This document shows positions 1 through 8,921 of a stretch of 64,000 nucleotides of DNA, piece by piece; positions within the stretch are counted from its first letter, which is position 1; every line of letters starts with the position of its first letter. Origin of the DNA: Amycolatopsis sp. DSM 110486 (GTDB lineage Bacteria > Actinomycetota > Actinomycetes > Mycobacteriales > Pseudonocardiaceae). A model generated the notes under the pieces. The model was not told the DNA's origin and made no database searches. It saw nothing but the letters and a program-made list of their open reading frames with translations. The translations under genes were made by a program, and so were the position numbers. The stretch is taken from assembly GCF_019468465.1 (NCBI RefSeq), contig NZ_CP080519.1:1875001-1939000 (forward strand), in the 5' to 3' direction.

Positions 1-1227
1 GTCGCCGGATTCACAGTGTTTTCCCACGACTCGGGACAGAGTGGCGAGCACGGGCTCGTCACCTTCGCTCGCGGAGCGGGAAACCACCCGGCAGTCGTAC
101 ACGGCATCGTAGAGCGCCGTGCGGATGTTGTCGCTCATGCCGCCGTCGACGCTCACGTAGCGGCGGGTGCTGTTGTCACCCAGCGCGACGTCCTTGATGG
201 TGCCGACCTCGTACAGCGTGATGGTGCCCGGGCCGGCGATCGCGCGGCCCGGCTCCCCCGCGATGCGCGGCACGGGCAGGTCGGCGTACGCGCACTCCTT
301 GCGCACGATCTCGCGGATCTGCGTGATCATCTGCGCGGGCGGCGGCGGGTTGTCCTTCTCGGTGTAGGCGATGCCGAAGCCACCGCCGAGGTCCACGAGG
401 TCGAGCTGGTCGAGCAGCTCACGGCCGTGCTCCTTGGCCAGGTCGCCCAGCAGCCCGACGACGCGGCGTGCGGCGACCTCGAAGCCGTCGGCGTCGAAGA
501 TCTGCGAGCCGATGTGGCTGTGCAGGCCCACGAGCTTGAGCGACGGCGCGTTGAGCACCCGGCGCACGGCCTCGGCCGCGTCGCCGGAAGCCAGCGAGAA
601 GCCGAACTTCTGGTCCTCGTGGGCGGTGGCGATGAACTCGTGCGTGTGGGCCTCGACGCCGACCGTCACGCGCACGAGCACCGCCTGCACGACCTCGCGG
701 CGCGCGGCGATCTCGGCGAGGCGGGCGATCTCGTAGTACGAGTCGACCACCACGGTGCCGACGCCGGCCTCGACCGCCGCGTCGAGCTCCGCGATCGACT
801 TGTTGTTGCCGTGGAAAGTGATCCGCTCGGCCGGGAAGTTCGCGCGCTGCGCCACGGCGAGCTCGCCGCCGCTGCACACGTCGAGGCTCAGGCCCTGCTC
901 GGCCACCCAGCGGGCGATCTCGATGGACAGGAACGCCTTCGACGCGTAGTGCACCAGCGCCGGGTCGTCGAACGCCTCGGCGTAGTCGGCGCATCGGGAC
1001 TTGAAGTCGGCCTCGTCGACCACGAACAGCGGCGTGCCGTAGGTCTCGGCGAGGTCGCGCACGTCCATGCCGGCGATGCGCACGATGCCGTCGCCGGCGC
1101 GATAAGTGTTGCGCGGCCACACTTTCGCGGGCAGCTTGTCGAGTTCCTCTGCGCTCGCGGGCGGGAACCCGGAGGCGTCGGCATGGGGGTAGACGTCGGC
1201 GTGGCGGGGGCCCGCGGGGTGCGCCAT
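1..1227 (-). CDS. lysA: Diaminopimelate decarboxylase, 3' end beyond the window
   Basis: This enzyme decarboxylates meso-diaminopimelate to lysine, the last step of lysine synthesis, and depends on PLP. The protein starts [23 protein letters not shown] near residue 97 carries the expected PLP lysine, and the fold type III motifs HSHIGSQ, DLGGGFG and GEPGRAI follow in order. The frame is still open at base 1 and ends in CESGD, the substrate-site motif of the family, so only a short C-terminal part is missing. The ATG lies 3 bases after the argS stop, so the two are surely co-transcribed, as in most actinobacteria. Family assignment is firm. Confidence 0.96.
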   Translation of the reverse strand, partial: MAHPAGPRHADVYPHADASGFPPASAEELDKLPAKVWPRNTYRAGDGIVRIAGMDVRDLAETYGTPLFVVDEADFKSRCADYAEAFDDPALVHYASKAFLSIEIARWVAEQGLSLDVCSGGELAVAQRANFPAERITFHGNNKSIAELDAAVEAGVGTVVVDSYYEIARLAEIAARREVVQAVLVRVTVGVEAHTHEFIATAHEDQKFGFSLASGDAAEAVRRVLNAPSLKLVGLHSHIGSQIFDADGFEVAARRVVGLLGDLAKEHGRELLDQLDLVDLGGGFGIAYTEKDNPPPPAQMITQIREIVRKECAYADLPVPRIAGEPGRAIAGPGTITLYEVGTIKDVALGDNSTRRYVSVDGGMSDNIRTALYDAVYDCRVVSRSASEGDEPVLATLSRVVGKHCESGD

Positions 1228-1230
1228 TTC

Positions 1231-2895
1231 TTACATCCGTTCCGGAGCTGAGACACCGAGCAAAAACAGGCCGTTCGCCAGCACCTGGCGGGCGGCCTCG
1301 CACAGGGCGAGCCGGGCGAACGTGAGAGGGGTGGCCTCTTCGTCGCCCTGCGGCAGCACCCGGCCCACCGTGTAGAACTTGTGGTACGCGCCGGCCAGCT
1401 CCTCGAGGTAGCGGGCGATGCGGTGCGGTTCCCGCATCTCGGCGGCGCGGCGGACGGTGGCGGGGAACTCGCCGATGGTGCGGATCAGGTCACCCTCGGC
1501 GGGCAGGGTCAGGAGTCCGAAATCGACGTCCGCCGCGTCCTTTTCGGACCGCAGGCCGAGATCGGCGGCGTTGCGCTGCAAGGAAGACAGCCGGGCGTGC
1601 GCGTACTGCACGTAGTAGACCGGATTGTCGTTGCTGTGCTTGCGCAGCAGGTCGAGGTCGACGTCCAAAGTGGAGTCGACGGAGTAGCGGATGAGCTCGT
1701 AGCGCGCCGGGTCGACGCCCACGGCCTCCACGAGGTCCTCCATCGTGATCACGGTGCCCGCGCGCTTGGACATGCGCACCGGCTTACCGTCGCTCACGAG
1801 GTTCACCATCTGGCCGATGAGGACCTCGACGGTGTCCGGGTCGTCGCCGAACGCGGCCGCGGCGGCCTTCAGGCGCGCGATGTAGCCGTGGTGGTCGGCG
1901 CCGAGCATGTAGATGCACAGGTCGAAGCCGCGGTTGCGCTTGTCCTTGAAGTAGGCGAGGTCGCCGGCGATGTAGGCCGGGTTGCCGTCCTTCTTGATGA
2001 CGACGCGGTCCTTGTCGTCGCCGTACTCGCTGGACTTGAGCCACCAGGCGCCGTCGGCGAGGTAGAGGTTGCCCGAGTCCTTGAGCTGCTGCACGGCGGC
2101 GTCGACGGCGCCGGACTCGTGCAGCGAGTTCTCGTGGAAGTACACGTCGAAGTCGGTGCCGAAGTCGTGCAGGCTCTGGCGGATCTCGGTGAACATCAGC
2201 TCGATGCCAACGCTGCGGAACGTCTCGTGCCGCTCGGCCTCGGGCTTCGACAGCGCGCTGGGCTCCTGCTTGAGGACCTCGGCGGCGATGTCGTTGATGT
2301 AGCCGCCGGCGTAGCCGTCCTCGGGAGCGGGCTCGCCCTTGGCGGCGGCGATCAGGGACCGGACGAACCGGTCGATCTGGGCGCCGGCGTCGTTGAAGTA
2401 GTACTCGCGCGTGACGTCGCCGCCCTGCGCGGCCAGGACGCGACCCAGCGCGTCGCCGACCGCCGCCCAGCGCGTGCCGCCGAGGTGGATCGGGCCGGTC
2501 GGGTTGGCGGAGACGAACTCGAGGTTGATCTTGCGGCCGGTGAGCGTGTCACCGCGGCCGTAGGCCTCCCCCGCGGCGAGCACCTGGCGCACGACCTCGC
2601 CCTGCGCGTCGGCGGCGAGGCGGAAGTTGAGGAACCCCGGGCCGGCGACCTCGGCCGCGTCCACGCCGTCGGCGGCCGCCACGACCTCCGCCAGCGCCTC
2701 GGCGAACTCGCGCGGCTTCAGCCCGGCCTTCTTGGCCACCTGGAGCGCGAGGTTCGTCGCGTAGTCGCCGTGGTCGGGGTTGCGCGGGCGTTCGATGGTC
2801 ACCTGCTCCGGCAGCACGGCGGCGTCGACGCCTCGGGCGTCGAGCACCTGCACGGCGGAGGCGCGGACCAGGTCGGCGAGAGCGGCGGGAGTCAC
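1231..2895 (-). CDS. argS: Arginyl-tRNA synthetase
   Basis: Class I aminoacyl-tRNA synthetase that charges tRNA-Arg in the cytoplasm. At 554 residues it has normal length. The N-terminal Add1-type domain covers about the first 100 residues. The HIGH-like motif HLGG sits at about residues 137-140 after SANPTGP, and a KMSKS-type element (VRMSKRAG) lies further on. The C-terminal DALR anticodon-binding domain ends in [13 protein letters not shown]. The start is GTG. Transcription appears to continue into lysA 3 bases downstream. An inverted repeat lies just upstream of the start. Identification is firm. Confidence 0.97.
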   Translation of the reverse strand: MTPAALADLVRASAVQVLDARGVDAAVLPEQVTIERPRNPDHGDYATNLALQVAKKAGLKPREFAEALAEVVAAADGVDAAEVAGPGFLNFRLAADAQGEVVRQVLAAGEAYGRGDTLTGRKINLEFVSANPTGPIHLGGTRWAAVGDALGRVLAAQGGDVTREYYFNDAGAQIDRFVRSLIAAAKGEPAPEDGYAGGYINDIAAEVLKQEPSALSKPEAERHETFRSVGIELMFTEIRQSLHDFGTDFDVYFHENSLHESGAVDAAVQQLKDSGNLYLADGAWWLKSSEYGDDKDRVVIKKDGNPAYIAGDLAYFKDKRNRGFDLCIYMLGADHHGYIARLKAAAAAFGDDPDTVEVLIGQMVNLVSDGKPVRMSKRAGTVITMEDLVEAVGVDPARYELIRYSVDSTLDVDLDLLRKHSNDNPVYYVQYAHARLSSLQRNAADLGLRSEKDAADVDFGLLTLPAEGDLIRTIGEFPATVRRAAEMREPHRIARYLEELAGAYHKFYTVGRVLPQGDEEATPLTFARLALCEAARQVLANGLFLLGVSAPERM

Positions 2896-2916
2896 TCGCT
2901 GAATTCTAGGTGTGCC

Positions 2917-2946
2917 CAGGTCGGACGCTTACGCCGGTCCGACCTG
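2917..2946. promoter_or_regulatory. Inverted repeat upstream of argS
   Basis: A perfect 10-bp inverted repeat, CAGGTCGGAC then 10 bases then GTCCGACCTG, lies 22 bases upstream of the argS start, between argS and the divergent DUF3105 gene. It could be an operator for either gene or a leader hairpin of argS. No T-rich tract follows, so it is not a plain terminator. The regulator is unknown. Confidence 0.45.
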
Positions 2947-3078
2947 CGGTTGTCGCACATCACCCTGAAGTGATCGTGAGAGGCGTTCACGGTGATCAGA
3001 CGTCCGGTCTCTACACTGGCCGACGGGCAGGGTCCGTCCGGATCCCTCCATCATCTCACGAGGAGATCGCGGCAAACC

Positions 3079-3972
3079 ATGGCGAAAGGGACAACCAGTA
3101 AGAAGGGGACGTCCGCCGGCGGAGCCCGCGGCAAGTCCGCGAACGCGGTGAAGGCCGCGCGTGGCAAGTCCGTCGTGGGTAAGAAGGGCACTCCGTGGGG
3201 CACCATCGTCGGTGTCGTCGTGGTGGTGGCCCTCCTGGCCAGCGTCGTCACCTACTACATGGTGAAATCCGCTCCGCAGCGCGACCAGAAGTCCCGCGAG
3301 GAGGCGGCCTCGTCGTTCGCGCCGACGGCCAGCGACCCCGACCCGTCCAAGAAGATCCCGGGCGTCATCACCGCGACCTACACCGGTTCGGTGCACGTGC
3401 TGCCCACCGAGCGCGTGGCGTACGACCACAGCCCGCCCTTCGGCGGCCCGCACGACGGCAACTGGGCGGCCTGCAACGGCGTCGTCTACCCGACCGCGGT
3501 GCGCACCGAGAACATGGTCCACACGCTCGAGCACGGCGCCGTCTGGATCGCCTACAACCCGGACCTCGTCAAGGGTGACCAGGTGGACCTGCTGGCCGCT
3601 CGCGTCAAGGGCAAGACCTACATCTCGATGTCGCCCTACCCCGGCCTGGACAAGCCGATCTCGCTGCAGTCGTGGGGCCACCAGCTCAAGCTGGACAAGG
3701 CCGACGACCCGCGCATCGACGAGTTCATCGCCGCGCTGCGGACGAACCCCAACGGCGTGTACCCCGAGATCGGCGCCTCGTGCGACGCGCTCGGCCCGGG
3801 CCAGTTCGACCCGAGCAACCCGCCGCCGTTCGACCCGAGCAAGCCCGGCCCCGACGCGAAGCCGATGAACTACGGCGGCAGCTCCGGTGCCGTGCCGGAG
3901 GGCGGCATGCCGGGCACTCCCGGCCAGCCCAGCGCTCCGGTGACGGCGCCGTCGGCTCCGGCAGGACAGTGA
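3079..3972 (+). CDS. DUF3105 membrane-anchored protein
   Basis: A 297-residue protein of unknown function. A lysine/glycine-rich cytoplasmic N-terminus (residues 1-38) precedes one transmembrane helix at about 41-61. The rest should lie outside the membrane. The extracellular part has the DUF3105 signatures PPFGGPH and HTLEHGAVWIAY, with conserved histidines that suggest metal binding (inference). The C-terminus is a Pro/Gly/Ala-rich tail. I chose the ATG at 3079 because AGGAG precedes it at good distance; a GTG at 2992 in the same frame lacks this. A DUF305 gene follows 7 bases later, a common actinobacterial pairing. Family is clear, biochemical role is not. Confidence 0.88.
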   Translation: MAKGTTSKKGTSAGGARGKSANAVKAARGKSVVGKKGTPWGTIVGVVVVVALLASVVTYYMVKSAPQRDQKSREEAASSFAPTASDPDPSKKIPGVITATYTGSVHVLPTERVAYDHSPPFGGPHDGNWAACNGVVYPTAVRTENMVHTLEHGAVWIAYNPDLVKGDQVDLLAARVKGKTYISMSPYPGLDKPISLQSWGHQLKLDKADDPRIDEFIAALRTNPNGVYPEIGASCDALGPGQFDPSNPPPFDPSKPGPDAKPMNYGGSSGAVPEGGMPGTPGQPSAPVTAPSAPAGQ

Positions 3973-3979
3973 TCTCGCG

Positions 3980-4699
3980 GTGAGCACCGAAGCCGACCTC
4001 GAACCGGACGTCGACGAGCCCGGCGAGCGCCCCACGTGGTCCCGCTGGGTCGTCATCGGCGGGTCGATGCTCGCCGTGCTGCTCATCGGCGTGGCGATCG
4101 GCGTGTTCGCCGCGCGGCTCACCGACGGCAGCGACGCCGCGCCGGCGACCCCCGGCGCGGGTTCGGTCGAGGTCGGCTTCGCGCAGGACATGTCGACGCA
4201 CCACCTGCAGGCCGTGACCATGGCCAACTGGGCCCGCGACCACAGCACGGACCCCGAGGTGCGGCAGCTCGCGTTCGACATCGAGTCGTCGCAGACCGAG
4301 CAGGTCGGGCGCATGAAGGGCTGGCTCATGCTGTGGGACCAGCCCGAGCAGGCGCCCGGCGCGTACATGACGTGGATGACCGAGCCGATGGGCCACGCGG
4401 GCATGCAGATGCCCACCAGTTCGCCGGCCAACGGCGCCCCGATGCCGGGCATGGCCACCGACGCGGAGATCGCCAAGCTGCGTTCGCTGACCGGCCGCGC
4501 GATGGACGTCGACTTCCTTCAGCTCATGCTGCGCCACCACCAGGGCGGCACGGCGATGGCGGAGTACGCGCAGGACCACTCGAACCTGCCGGCGCTGAAG
4601 GCGTTGTGCCGCAGCATCCTCGTGTCGCAGGGCGCGGAGATCAACCAGATGAAGCTGATGTTGCAGGCGCGCGGGGCGGCTCCGCTTCCGGCGTCCTGA
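3980..4699 (+). CDS. DUF305 membrane-anchored protein
   Basis: A 239-residue DUF305 protein with a GTG start. A single transmembrane helix lies at about residues 22-44, and the remainder is exported. Two ferritin-like repeats carry the characteristic His pairs: DMSTHHLQAV around residues 70-78 and LMLRHHQGGTAMAEYA near residue 180. A Met-rich stretch (MGHAGMQM and MPGMATD) lies between them and could bind copper, which is an inference. It follows the DUF3105 gene by 7 bases and is closed by a strong terminator, so the two form a small operon. Function of DUF305 is not settled; metal handling at the cell surface is the leading guess. Confidence 0.9.
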   Translation: MSTEADLEPDVDEPGERPTWSRWVVIGGSMLAVLLIGVAIGVFAARLTDGSDAAPATPGAGSVEVGFAQDMSTHHLQAVTMANWARDHSTDPEVRQLAFDIESSQTEQVGRMKGWLMLWDQPEQAPGAYMTWMTEPMGHAGMQMPTSSPANGAPMPGMATDAEIAKLRSLTGRAMDVDFLQLMLRHHQGGTAMAEYAQDHSNLPALKALCRSILVSQGAEINQMKLMLQARGAAPLPAS

Positions 4700-4712
4700 G
4701 GTATTTCTTGCC

Positions 4713-4747
4713 GGGGGCCGCTCCTTCTTGGGGCGGCCCCCTTTTTT
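4713..4747. terminator. Rho-independent terminator
   Basis: A perfect 9-bp stem, GGGGGCCGC and GCGGCCCCC, with an 11-base loop is followed by six T residues. It ends the DUF3105-DUF305 operon and touches the stop codon of the convergent flavin reductase gene. Confidence 0.9.
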
Positions 4748-5352
4748 CAGCGCTTGTCCCAGTCGGCGAACCGGACGCGCGGGATCTCCTTTACGTCGCC
4801 GACGGTGCCCCACTCGTCGCCGCCGAGGCGCGCCAGCGGCCGCAGCCGGCCGATCACGGGGTGGTCGCCGTCGAGCACGTCCTCGGCCACCGCGACGTGC
4901 ACGACCCGGCCGAACACCACCGTCGACGTGCCGAACCCGACCGTGCTGTGCAGCTCGCACTCGAACGCCACCGGCGACTGCGCCACCCGCGGCGGCTTGA
5001 CCTTCGTGCTGGGCTCGCGCGTGAGACCCGTGGCGTCGAACTCGCTGTGGTCGGGCGGGAAGTCGGTGCCCGTGTCGTTGATCTTCTCGAAGAGGTGCTC
5101 CGGCGCGAGGTTCACCACGAACTGCCCGGTGGCCTCGACGTTGCGCAACGTGTCCTTCCGCCCCACCGACGTGAACTGCAGCACCGGCGGCGCGGCCGAG
5201 GCCACCGTGAAGAACGAGTGCGGCGCCAGGTTGTCCACGCCGCTCGCCGAGGTGCTCGACACCCACGCGATCGGCCGCGGCACCACGGTCGCGGTCAGCA
5301 GGCGGTAGAAGGCGAACGGGGCGACGTCGGCGGGATCGAAGTCCTTGCGCAT
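4747..5352 (-). CDS. Flavin reductase-like FMN-binding split-barrel protein
   Basis: A 201-residue protein of the DIM6/NTAB flavin reductase family. It begins MRKDFDPADVAPFAFYRLL, and the typical FMN-binding stretch VVPRPIAWVSS follows at about residues 20-30. NLAPHSFFTVAS and the SPVAFECEL segment are also family hallmarks. Members bind FMN and either reduce flavin for a partner oxygenase or act as uncharacterised oxidoreductases. No partner oxygenase lies beside it, so the substrate is unknown. The internal ATG at 5352 starts the conserved domain; longer forms to 5400 add an unconserved Pro/Arg-rich extension. Confidence 0.88.
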   Translation of the reverse strand: MRKDFDPADVAPFAFYRLLTATVVPRPIAWVSSTSASGVDNLAPHSFFTVASAAPPVLQFTSVGRKDTLRNVEATGQFVVNLAPEHLFEKINDTGTDFPPDHSEFDATGLTREPSTKVKPPRVAQSPVAFECELHSTVGFGTSTVVFGRVVHVAVAEDVLDGDHPVIGRLRPLARLGGDEWGTVGDVKEIPRVRFADWDKR

Positions 5353-5436
5353 GCCCTTTGGTCTACCAGGTGGCCACGGTGGACGAGGTGCGCACCTCAT
5401 CCACCGCTACCGGCTCCTGTGCAGAGGAAGAAGACG

Positions 5437-6252
5437 TCAGGACTGCTTCCCCACGACGTTCCACTCGCCCGGTTCGGCCAGCGCCAGGACATGGGCCAGA
5501 CCGGCGTCGTCGAAGGCGGGGCGGAACGTGTCGATGCCCTCGGAGAAGTGGGCCCAGCCCTGGATGTGGGCGGGCAGGACGGTTTTCGCGCCGAGCACCG
5601 CGGCCACGGCGGCGGCGCGTTCGGAGGTGAGCGTCAGGGGGCGGCCGTCGAACTTCGCCGCGACGCGGGCGGCGCCGGCGAAGAGGACCGCGACGTCGAT
5701 GGGCCCCACCTTGCTCGCGATCTCGGCCGCCACGCGGACGGAGGCGTTGTCGCCGCTGAGGTACACCGTCGGCAGGCCGGTGCCCGAGAGCACGAAGCCG
5801 ATCACCTGGGAGTTGATGTGGCCGGTGTCGTCGCGGTCGCCGTCGGCGGGGCCGTGTTCGGCCGGAACGGCCTGCACAGTCAGGTCGCCGCCGCCGTCGC
5901 CGCGCGGGATGGTGATCGTCTCCCAGGCCTCGAGGCCCTTGGCGGTGGCGCCGAGCAGCTTCGCGGAGTTGGCGCCGGTCAGGAGCGTCTTGGCGGCCAG
6001 GGCGTATTCCTTGCCCCTGACGTCCAGGTTGTCGGGGTGGGCGGCGTGGCTCACGAGCACGACGTCGACGTCGCCGAGCCCGGCTTCGTCGACCGCCGGG
6101 CCCTCGAGCTTGGTCAAGTAGGCGCGCGGACCCGGTTCGTCGAACGTCGGGTCCATCACGAACCGCAGGCCCGCGATGTCCACGACGGTGGTCGGCCCCC
6201 CGATCACGCCGATCCCGAATTCCTGCCGCTGCGAACTGATGCGCTCACTCAC
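5437..6252 (-). CDS. MBL-fold metal-dependent hydrolase
   Basis: A 271-residue metallo-beta-lactamase-fold protein. Instead of the canonical HxHxDH it has SHAAHPDNLD at about residues 69-78, a variant of the SHDQHxDNLD motif seen in one subfamily of single-domain hydrolases. VPAEHGPADGD and YLSGDNAS follow as the later metal ligands, and LPAHIQGWAHF carries the last histidines. Substrate cannot be inferred. I prefer the GTG at 6252: AAGGGG lies about 7 bases upstream, whereas it nearly abuts the alternative ATG at 6258. It lies 84 bases upstream of the flavin reductase gene in the same direction, so co-transcription is possible. Confidence 0.85.
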   Translation of the reverse strand: MSERISSQRQEFGIGVIGGPTTVVDIAGLRFVMDPTFDEPGPRAYLTKLEGPAVDEAGLGDVDVVLVSHAAHPDNLDVRGKEYALAAKTLLTGANSAKLLGATAKGLEAWETITIPRGDGGGDLTVQAVPAEHGPADGDRDDTGHINSQVIGFVLSGTGLPTVYLSGDNASVRVAAEIASKVGPIDVAVLFAGAARVAAKFDGRPLTLTSERAAAVAAVLGAKTVLPAHIQGWAHFSEGIDTFRPAFDDAGLAHVLALAEPGEWNVVGKQS

Positions 6253-6427
6253 GAGCATTCCCCTTGGTGGTCTGTTCGGCAGGCGCGCTCATTCCCGCCT
6301 GCTTATCTGTTGCGCCGCTTGAAGATTGCCTCGAACGCGGGGAACCGGCCACCGGTGAACGGGTCAGATCCCGCCGGATTCGGCTCAGCGCCAAGGCAGG
6401 CGTACGCCCATCCCGAGTCAAACCGGG

Positions 6428-7348
6428 CTACCAGGACAGTTCCTGGCACCGGCGCGCGCACTGCGGTCCTTCGACCTGCAGCGTCGCGTGGTTGATGGAG
6501 TACCGGGCGGACAGGAGGTCCTGCGCCTTGGTGAGCACGGTGGACTGCTCGGCCTCGTCGCTCATCGTGAGGTGGGCCGAGGCGACCTCCATGCCGGAGG
6601 TGAGGGTCCAGACGTGCAGGTCGTGGACGTCGGAGACGCCCGGCAGGGCCGCGAGCTCCGTGCTGATCGCGCCGACGTCGACGGTGTTCGGGGCGTGCTG
6701 GAACAGGATGCGCAGCGCGCGCCGGGCCAGGGTCCACGTGCGGGGCAGCACGAACAGGCCGATGGCGACACCGATGATCGGGTCGGCGTAGCGCCAGCCC
6801 GTGGTGAGGGTGATCGCGCCGCTGATCAGCACACCGACGGAGCCGATCAGGTCGGCGAGCACCTCGAGGTACGCGCCGCGGACGTTGAGGCTTTCGCGCG
6901 CGCCCGAGCGCAGCACGAAGAACGACACGATGTTGGCGACCAGGCCGGCTCCCGCGGCCAGCATCACCGGCAAGCCCGCCACCTCGGGCGGGTCGGTGAT
7001 GCGGCCGATGGCCTCCACCAGCACGTATCCGGCGACGCCGAACAACAGCACCGCGTTGCCCAGCGCGGCCAGCACCTCGGCGCGGTACATGCCGAACGTG
7101 CGGCTGAGCGTCGGCCCGCTGCGGCGCGCCAGGACGATCGCGGTGAGCGCCATGCCGACGCCCAGGACGTCGGTGAACATGTGGGCGGCGTCGGAGATCA
7201 GGGCCAGCGAGCCCGTGGTGAAGCCCACCACGAACTCGAGCACCATGAAGCCCGCGCCGATGACGAGGGCGATCAGCAACGCGCGCAGGTAGCGACCGGA
7301 CGCGCTCGCCGGGGCGGCGGTGTGCCCATGTCCGTGTCCGTGGCCCAT
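6428..7348 (-). CDS. Cation diffusion facilitator (CDF) metal exporter
   Basis: A 306-residue CDF/ZnT-type antiporter, predicted to export zinc, cobalt or similar divalent ions. The N-terminus is His-rich (MGHGHGHGH). Six membrane helices follow, with the metal site HMFTDVLG (His and Asp in helix 2) and a matching acidic site in helix 5 (LEVLADLIGSVGV). The cytoplasmic C-terminal domain contains HDLHVWTL, as in CzcD and YiiP. I chose the ATG at 7348 because GGGAGG lies 7 bases upstream; the in-frame ATG at 7363 lacks a good site. An AT-rich upstream region with a palindrome suggests metal-responsive control. Confidence 0.92.
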   Translation of the reverse strand: MGHGHGHGHTAAPASASGRYLRALLIALVIGAGFMVLEFVVGFTTGSLALISDAAHMFTDVLGVGMALTAIVLARRSGPTLSRTFGMYRAEVLAALGNAVLLFGVAGYVLVEAIGRITDPPEVAGLPVMLAAGAGLVANIVSFFVLRSGARESLNVRGAYLEVLADLIGSVGVLISGAITLTTGWRYADPIIGVAIGLFVLPRTWTLARRALRILFQHAPNTVDVGAISTELAALPGVSDVHDLHVWTLTSGMEVASAHLTMSDEAEQSTVLTKAQDLLSARYSINHATLQVEGPQCARRCQELSW

Positions 7349-7428
7349 GACTCCGCCTCCCATCGTTTCCGCAGGTCACCACCGGTGCAGGGCCCGTCGC
7401 AAGGTCCCCTTGGCAATATATAGTCGCA

Positions 7429-7442
7429 TGCGCATATGTGCA
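7429..7442. promoter_or_regulatory. Candidate metal-sensor operator upstream of the CDF gene
   Basis: Near-perfect 14-bp palindrome TGCGCATATGTGCA (one mismatched pair) in an unusually AT-rich patch (about 7415-7455), 80 bases upstream of the CDF exporter. ArsR/SmtB-type sensors bind CATATG-centred dyads of this kind. No such sensor gene is adjacent, so the assignment is inference. Confidence 0.4.
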
Positions 7443-7523
7443 ATACAGGTAAGCCTAAGTGCACTGTAATCGGGCACACAGGCCGATACCCATCCCCCGG
7501 ATGAGCACTCCCGCCTGGTGGGA

Positions 7524-8648
7524 TCAGCGCACCAGGCGGAAGAACCCGCGCACCTGCTCGACGAGCGACTCCGGCTCCTCCATTGCGGCGAAGTGGCCGC
7601 CGTGCGACAGCTCTTCAAACCAGCGCAGGTCGGTGAACCGCAGCTCGGCCTCGCGGCGCGAGGGTCGCGTGATCTCCTTGGGGTACAACGAGATCCCCGA
7701 AGGCGCGGTGATCTTGTTCCGGAACCCCGTGCCGAAGCTCTCCCAGTACAGCCGCGCCGACGACGTGGCCGAGGCCGTGAACCAGTACACGGAGATCGCG
7801 TCGAGGATCTGCCGGCGGGTCAGCGCGTCTTCCGGGTGGCCGTTGTTGTCGGTCCACGCCCAGAACTTCTCGGCAATCCAGGCGGCCTGACCGGCGGGCG
7901 AGTCGGTGAGGCCATAGCCGAGCGTCTGCGGACGGGTGGACTGCTGCCCGGAGTAGCCGCGCCCGGTGCGGCCGAACTCCTGCGCCGCGGCGAGCGCGGC
8001 CTGCTCCTCGGGCGTCGGGTCGTCGAACTGCCCCAGCGGCGCGGCCGCCATGTTCACGTGGACGCCCGCCACCCGCTCCGGCGCGACCTCGCCGAGCGCT
8101 CCGGTCACGGCCGAGCCCCAGTCGCCGCCCTGCGCGCCGTAGCGCTCGTAGCCCAGCGAAACCATCAGGCTGTCCCACGCCCGCGCGGTCCGCTCCACAC
8201 CCCACCCGGCCTTCGCCGGCTTGTCGCTCCACCCGTACCCGGGCAGCGACGGCGCGACCACGTGGAACGCGTCCGCCGGGTCTCCCCCATGGGCGCGCGG
8301 GTCGGTGAGCGGGCCAAGCACGTCGAGGAACTCGAGCACCGAGCCGGGCCACCCGTGCGTGATCACCAGCGGGAACGCGTCCGGCTCGGGTGAGCGCACG
8401 TGCAGGAAGTGGATCCCGAGCCCGTCGACGGTGTCGCGGAACTGCGGGAACTCGTTCAGCCTCTCGGCGAAGCCGAAGTCATAGTCCTCGGCCCAGGTGC
8501 GGCACAGCTCCTGCGCGTAGGCCAGCGGCAAACCCTGGGACCAGTCGTCCACCGTCTCGGCCTCGGGCCACCGCGTGCGGCGCAACCGTTCCCGCAGGTC
8601 CGCGATGTCGGCCTCGGTCACGTGGGCCTCGAACGGTTCCGCTGCCAC
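7524..8648 (-). CDS. Epoxide hydrolase (EHN-type alpha/beta hydrolase)
   Basis: A 374-residue microsomal-type epoxide hydrolase that should open epoxides to diols in the cytoplasm. The N-terminal EHN domain (FEAHVTEADIADLRERLRRTRWPE) precedes an alpha/beta hydrolase domain with the oxyanion-hole motif HGWPGSVLEF and the nucleophile elbow GGDWGS, whose Asp is the nucleophile. SHGGHFAAMEEPE near the C-terminus supplies the catalytic His. The start is a GTG at 8648 with GGAGG 8 bases upstream; a longer in-frame form has an unconserved extension. It is transcribed alone. Substrate is unknown. Confidence 0.92.
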   Translation of the reverse strand: MAAEPFEAHVTEADIADLRERLRRTRWPEAETVDDWSQGLPLAYAQELCRTWAEDYDFGFAERLNEFPQFRDTVDGLGIHFLHVRSPEPDAFPLVITHGWPGSVLEFLDVLGPLTDPRAHGGDPADAFHVVAPSLPGYGWSDKPAKAGWGVERTARAWDSLMVSLGYERYGAQGGDWGSAVTGALGEVAPERVAGVHVNMAAAPLGQFDDPTPEEQAALAAAQEFGRTGRGYSGQQSTRPQTLGYGLTDSPAGQAAWIAEKFWAWTDNNGHPEDALTRRQILDAISVYWFTASATSSARLYWESFGTGFRNKITAPSGISLYPKEITRPSRREAELRFTDLRWFEELSHGGHFAAMEEPESLVEQVRGFFRLVR

Positions 8649-8763
8649 CCTTGCTCCCTCCGTCGGCAAGATCAACGCTAGCAGTGTCGGCCCCGAAGGT
8701 GACCCCCTGCGGAACACCGGGCGAACCGGGGTGCGCTAAGCTGACGTCGTTGCGCAGCGATGC

Positions 8764-8836
8764 GCCCTTGTAGCTCAGGGGATAGAGCACTGCCCTCCGG
8801 AGGCAGGTGTCGCAGGTTCGAATCCTGCCAAGGGCA
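8764..8836 (+). tRNA. tRNA-Arg, anticodon CCG
   Basis: A 73-nt cloverleaf. The 7-bp acceptor stem pairs GCCCTTG with CAAGGGC, the D arm starts at TAGCTCAG, and the anticodon stem is CTGCC/GGCAG around loop CTCCGGA. The T arm contains GGTTCGAATCC. Anticodon CCG reads CGG codons. The 3' CCA is not encoded. Confidence 0.97.
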
Positions 8837-8853
8837 CATTCTTCACGTAAACG

Positions 8854-8891
8854 AATCGGCGGTTCTCACTCGCGAGTGAGAACCGCCGATT
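8854..8891. terminator. Perfect 38-bp palindromic terminator
   Basis: Two 19-base arms (starting AATCGGCGG and ending CCGCCGATT) meet at the centre without spacer, so a hairpin with a minimal loop forms on either strand. It lies 17 bases after tRNA-Arg and 30 bases from the stop of the convergent hydrolase gene, so it probably terminates both. Confidence 0.85.
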
Positions 8892-8921
8892 TCGTTGTGG
8901 CGTCATTGTGGCCGGCTCGGC

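Noticed and set aside
16..1251. Long open frame on the plus strand opposite lysA
   Set aside because: It is the antisense shadow of lysA, with Arg/Val/Asp/Gly-rich translation and no family motifs. lysA on the other strand has clear catalytic motifs.
1381..2973. 530-codon open frame opposite argS
   Set aside because: Antisense to argS in a frame that stays open because of GC-rich third positions. Composition is low-complexity and no domain is visible.
4036..6495. 819-codon open frame spanning several genes
   Set aside because: It overlaps DUF305 in a shifted frame and then reads antisense through the flavin reductase and MBL genes.
8857..8888. The 38-bp palindrome as a regulator operator
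   Set aside because: It lies between the 3' ends of tRNA-Arg and a convergent gene, where a terminator is expected.
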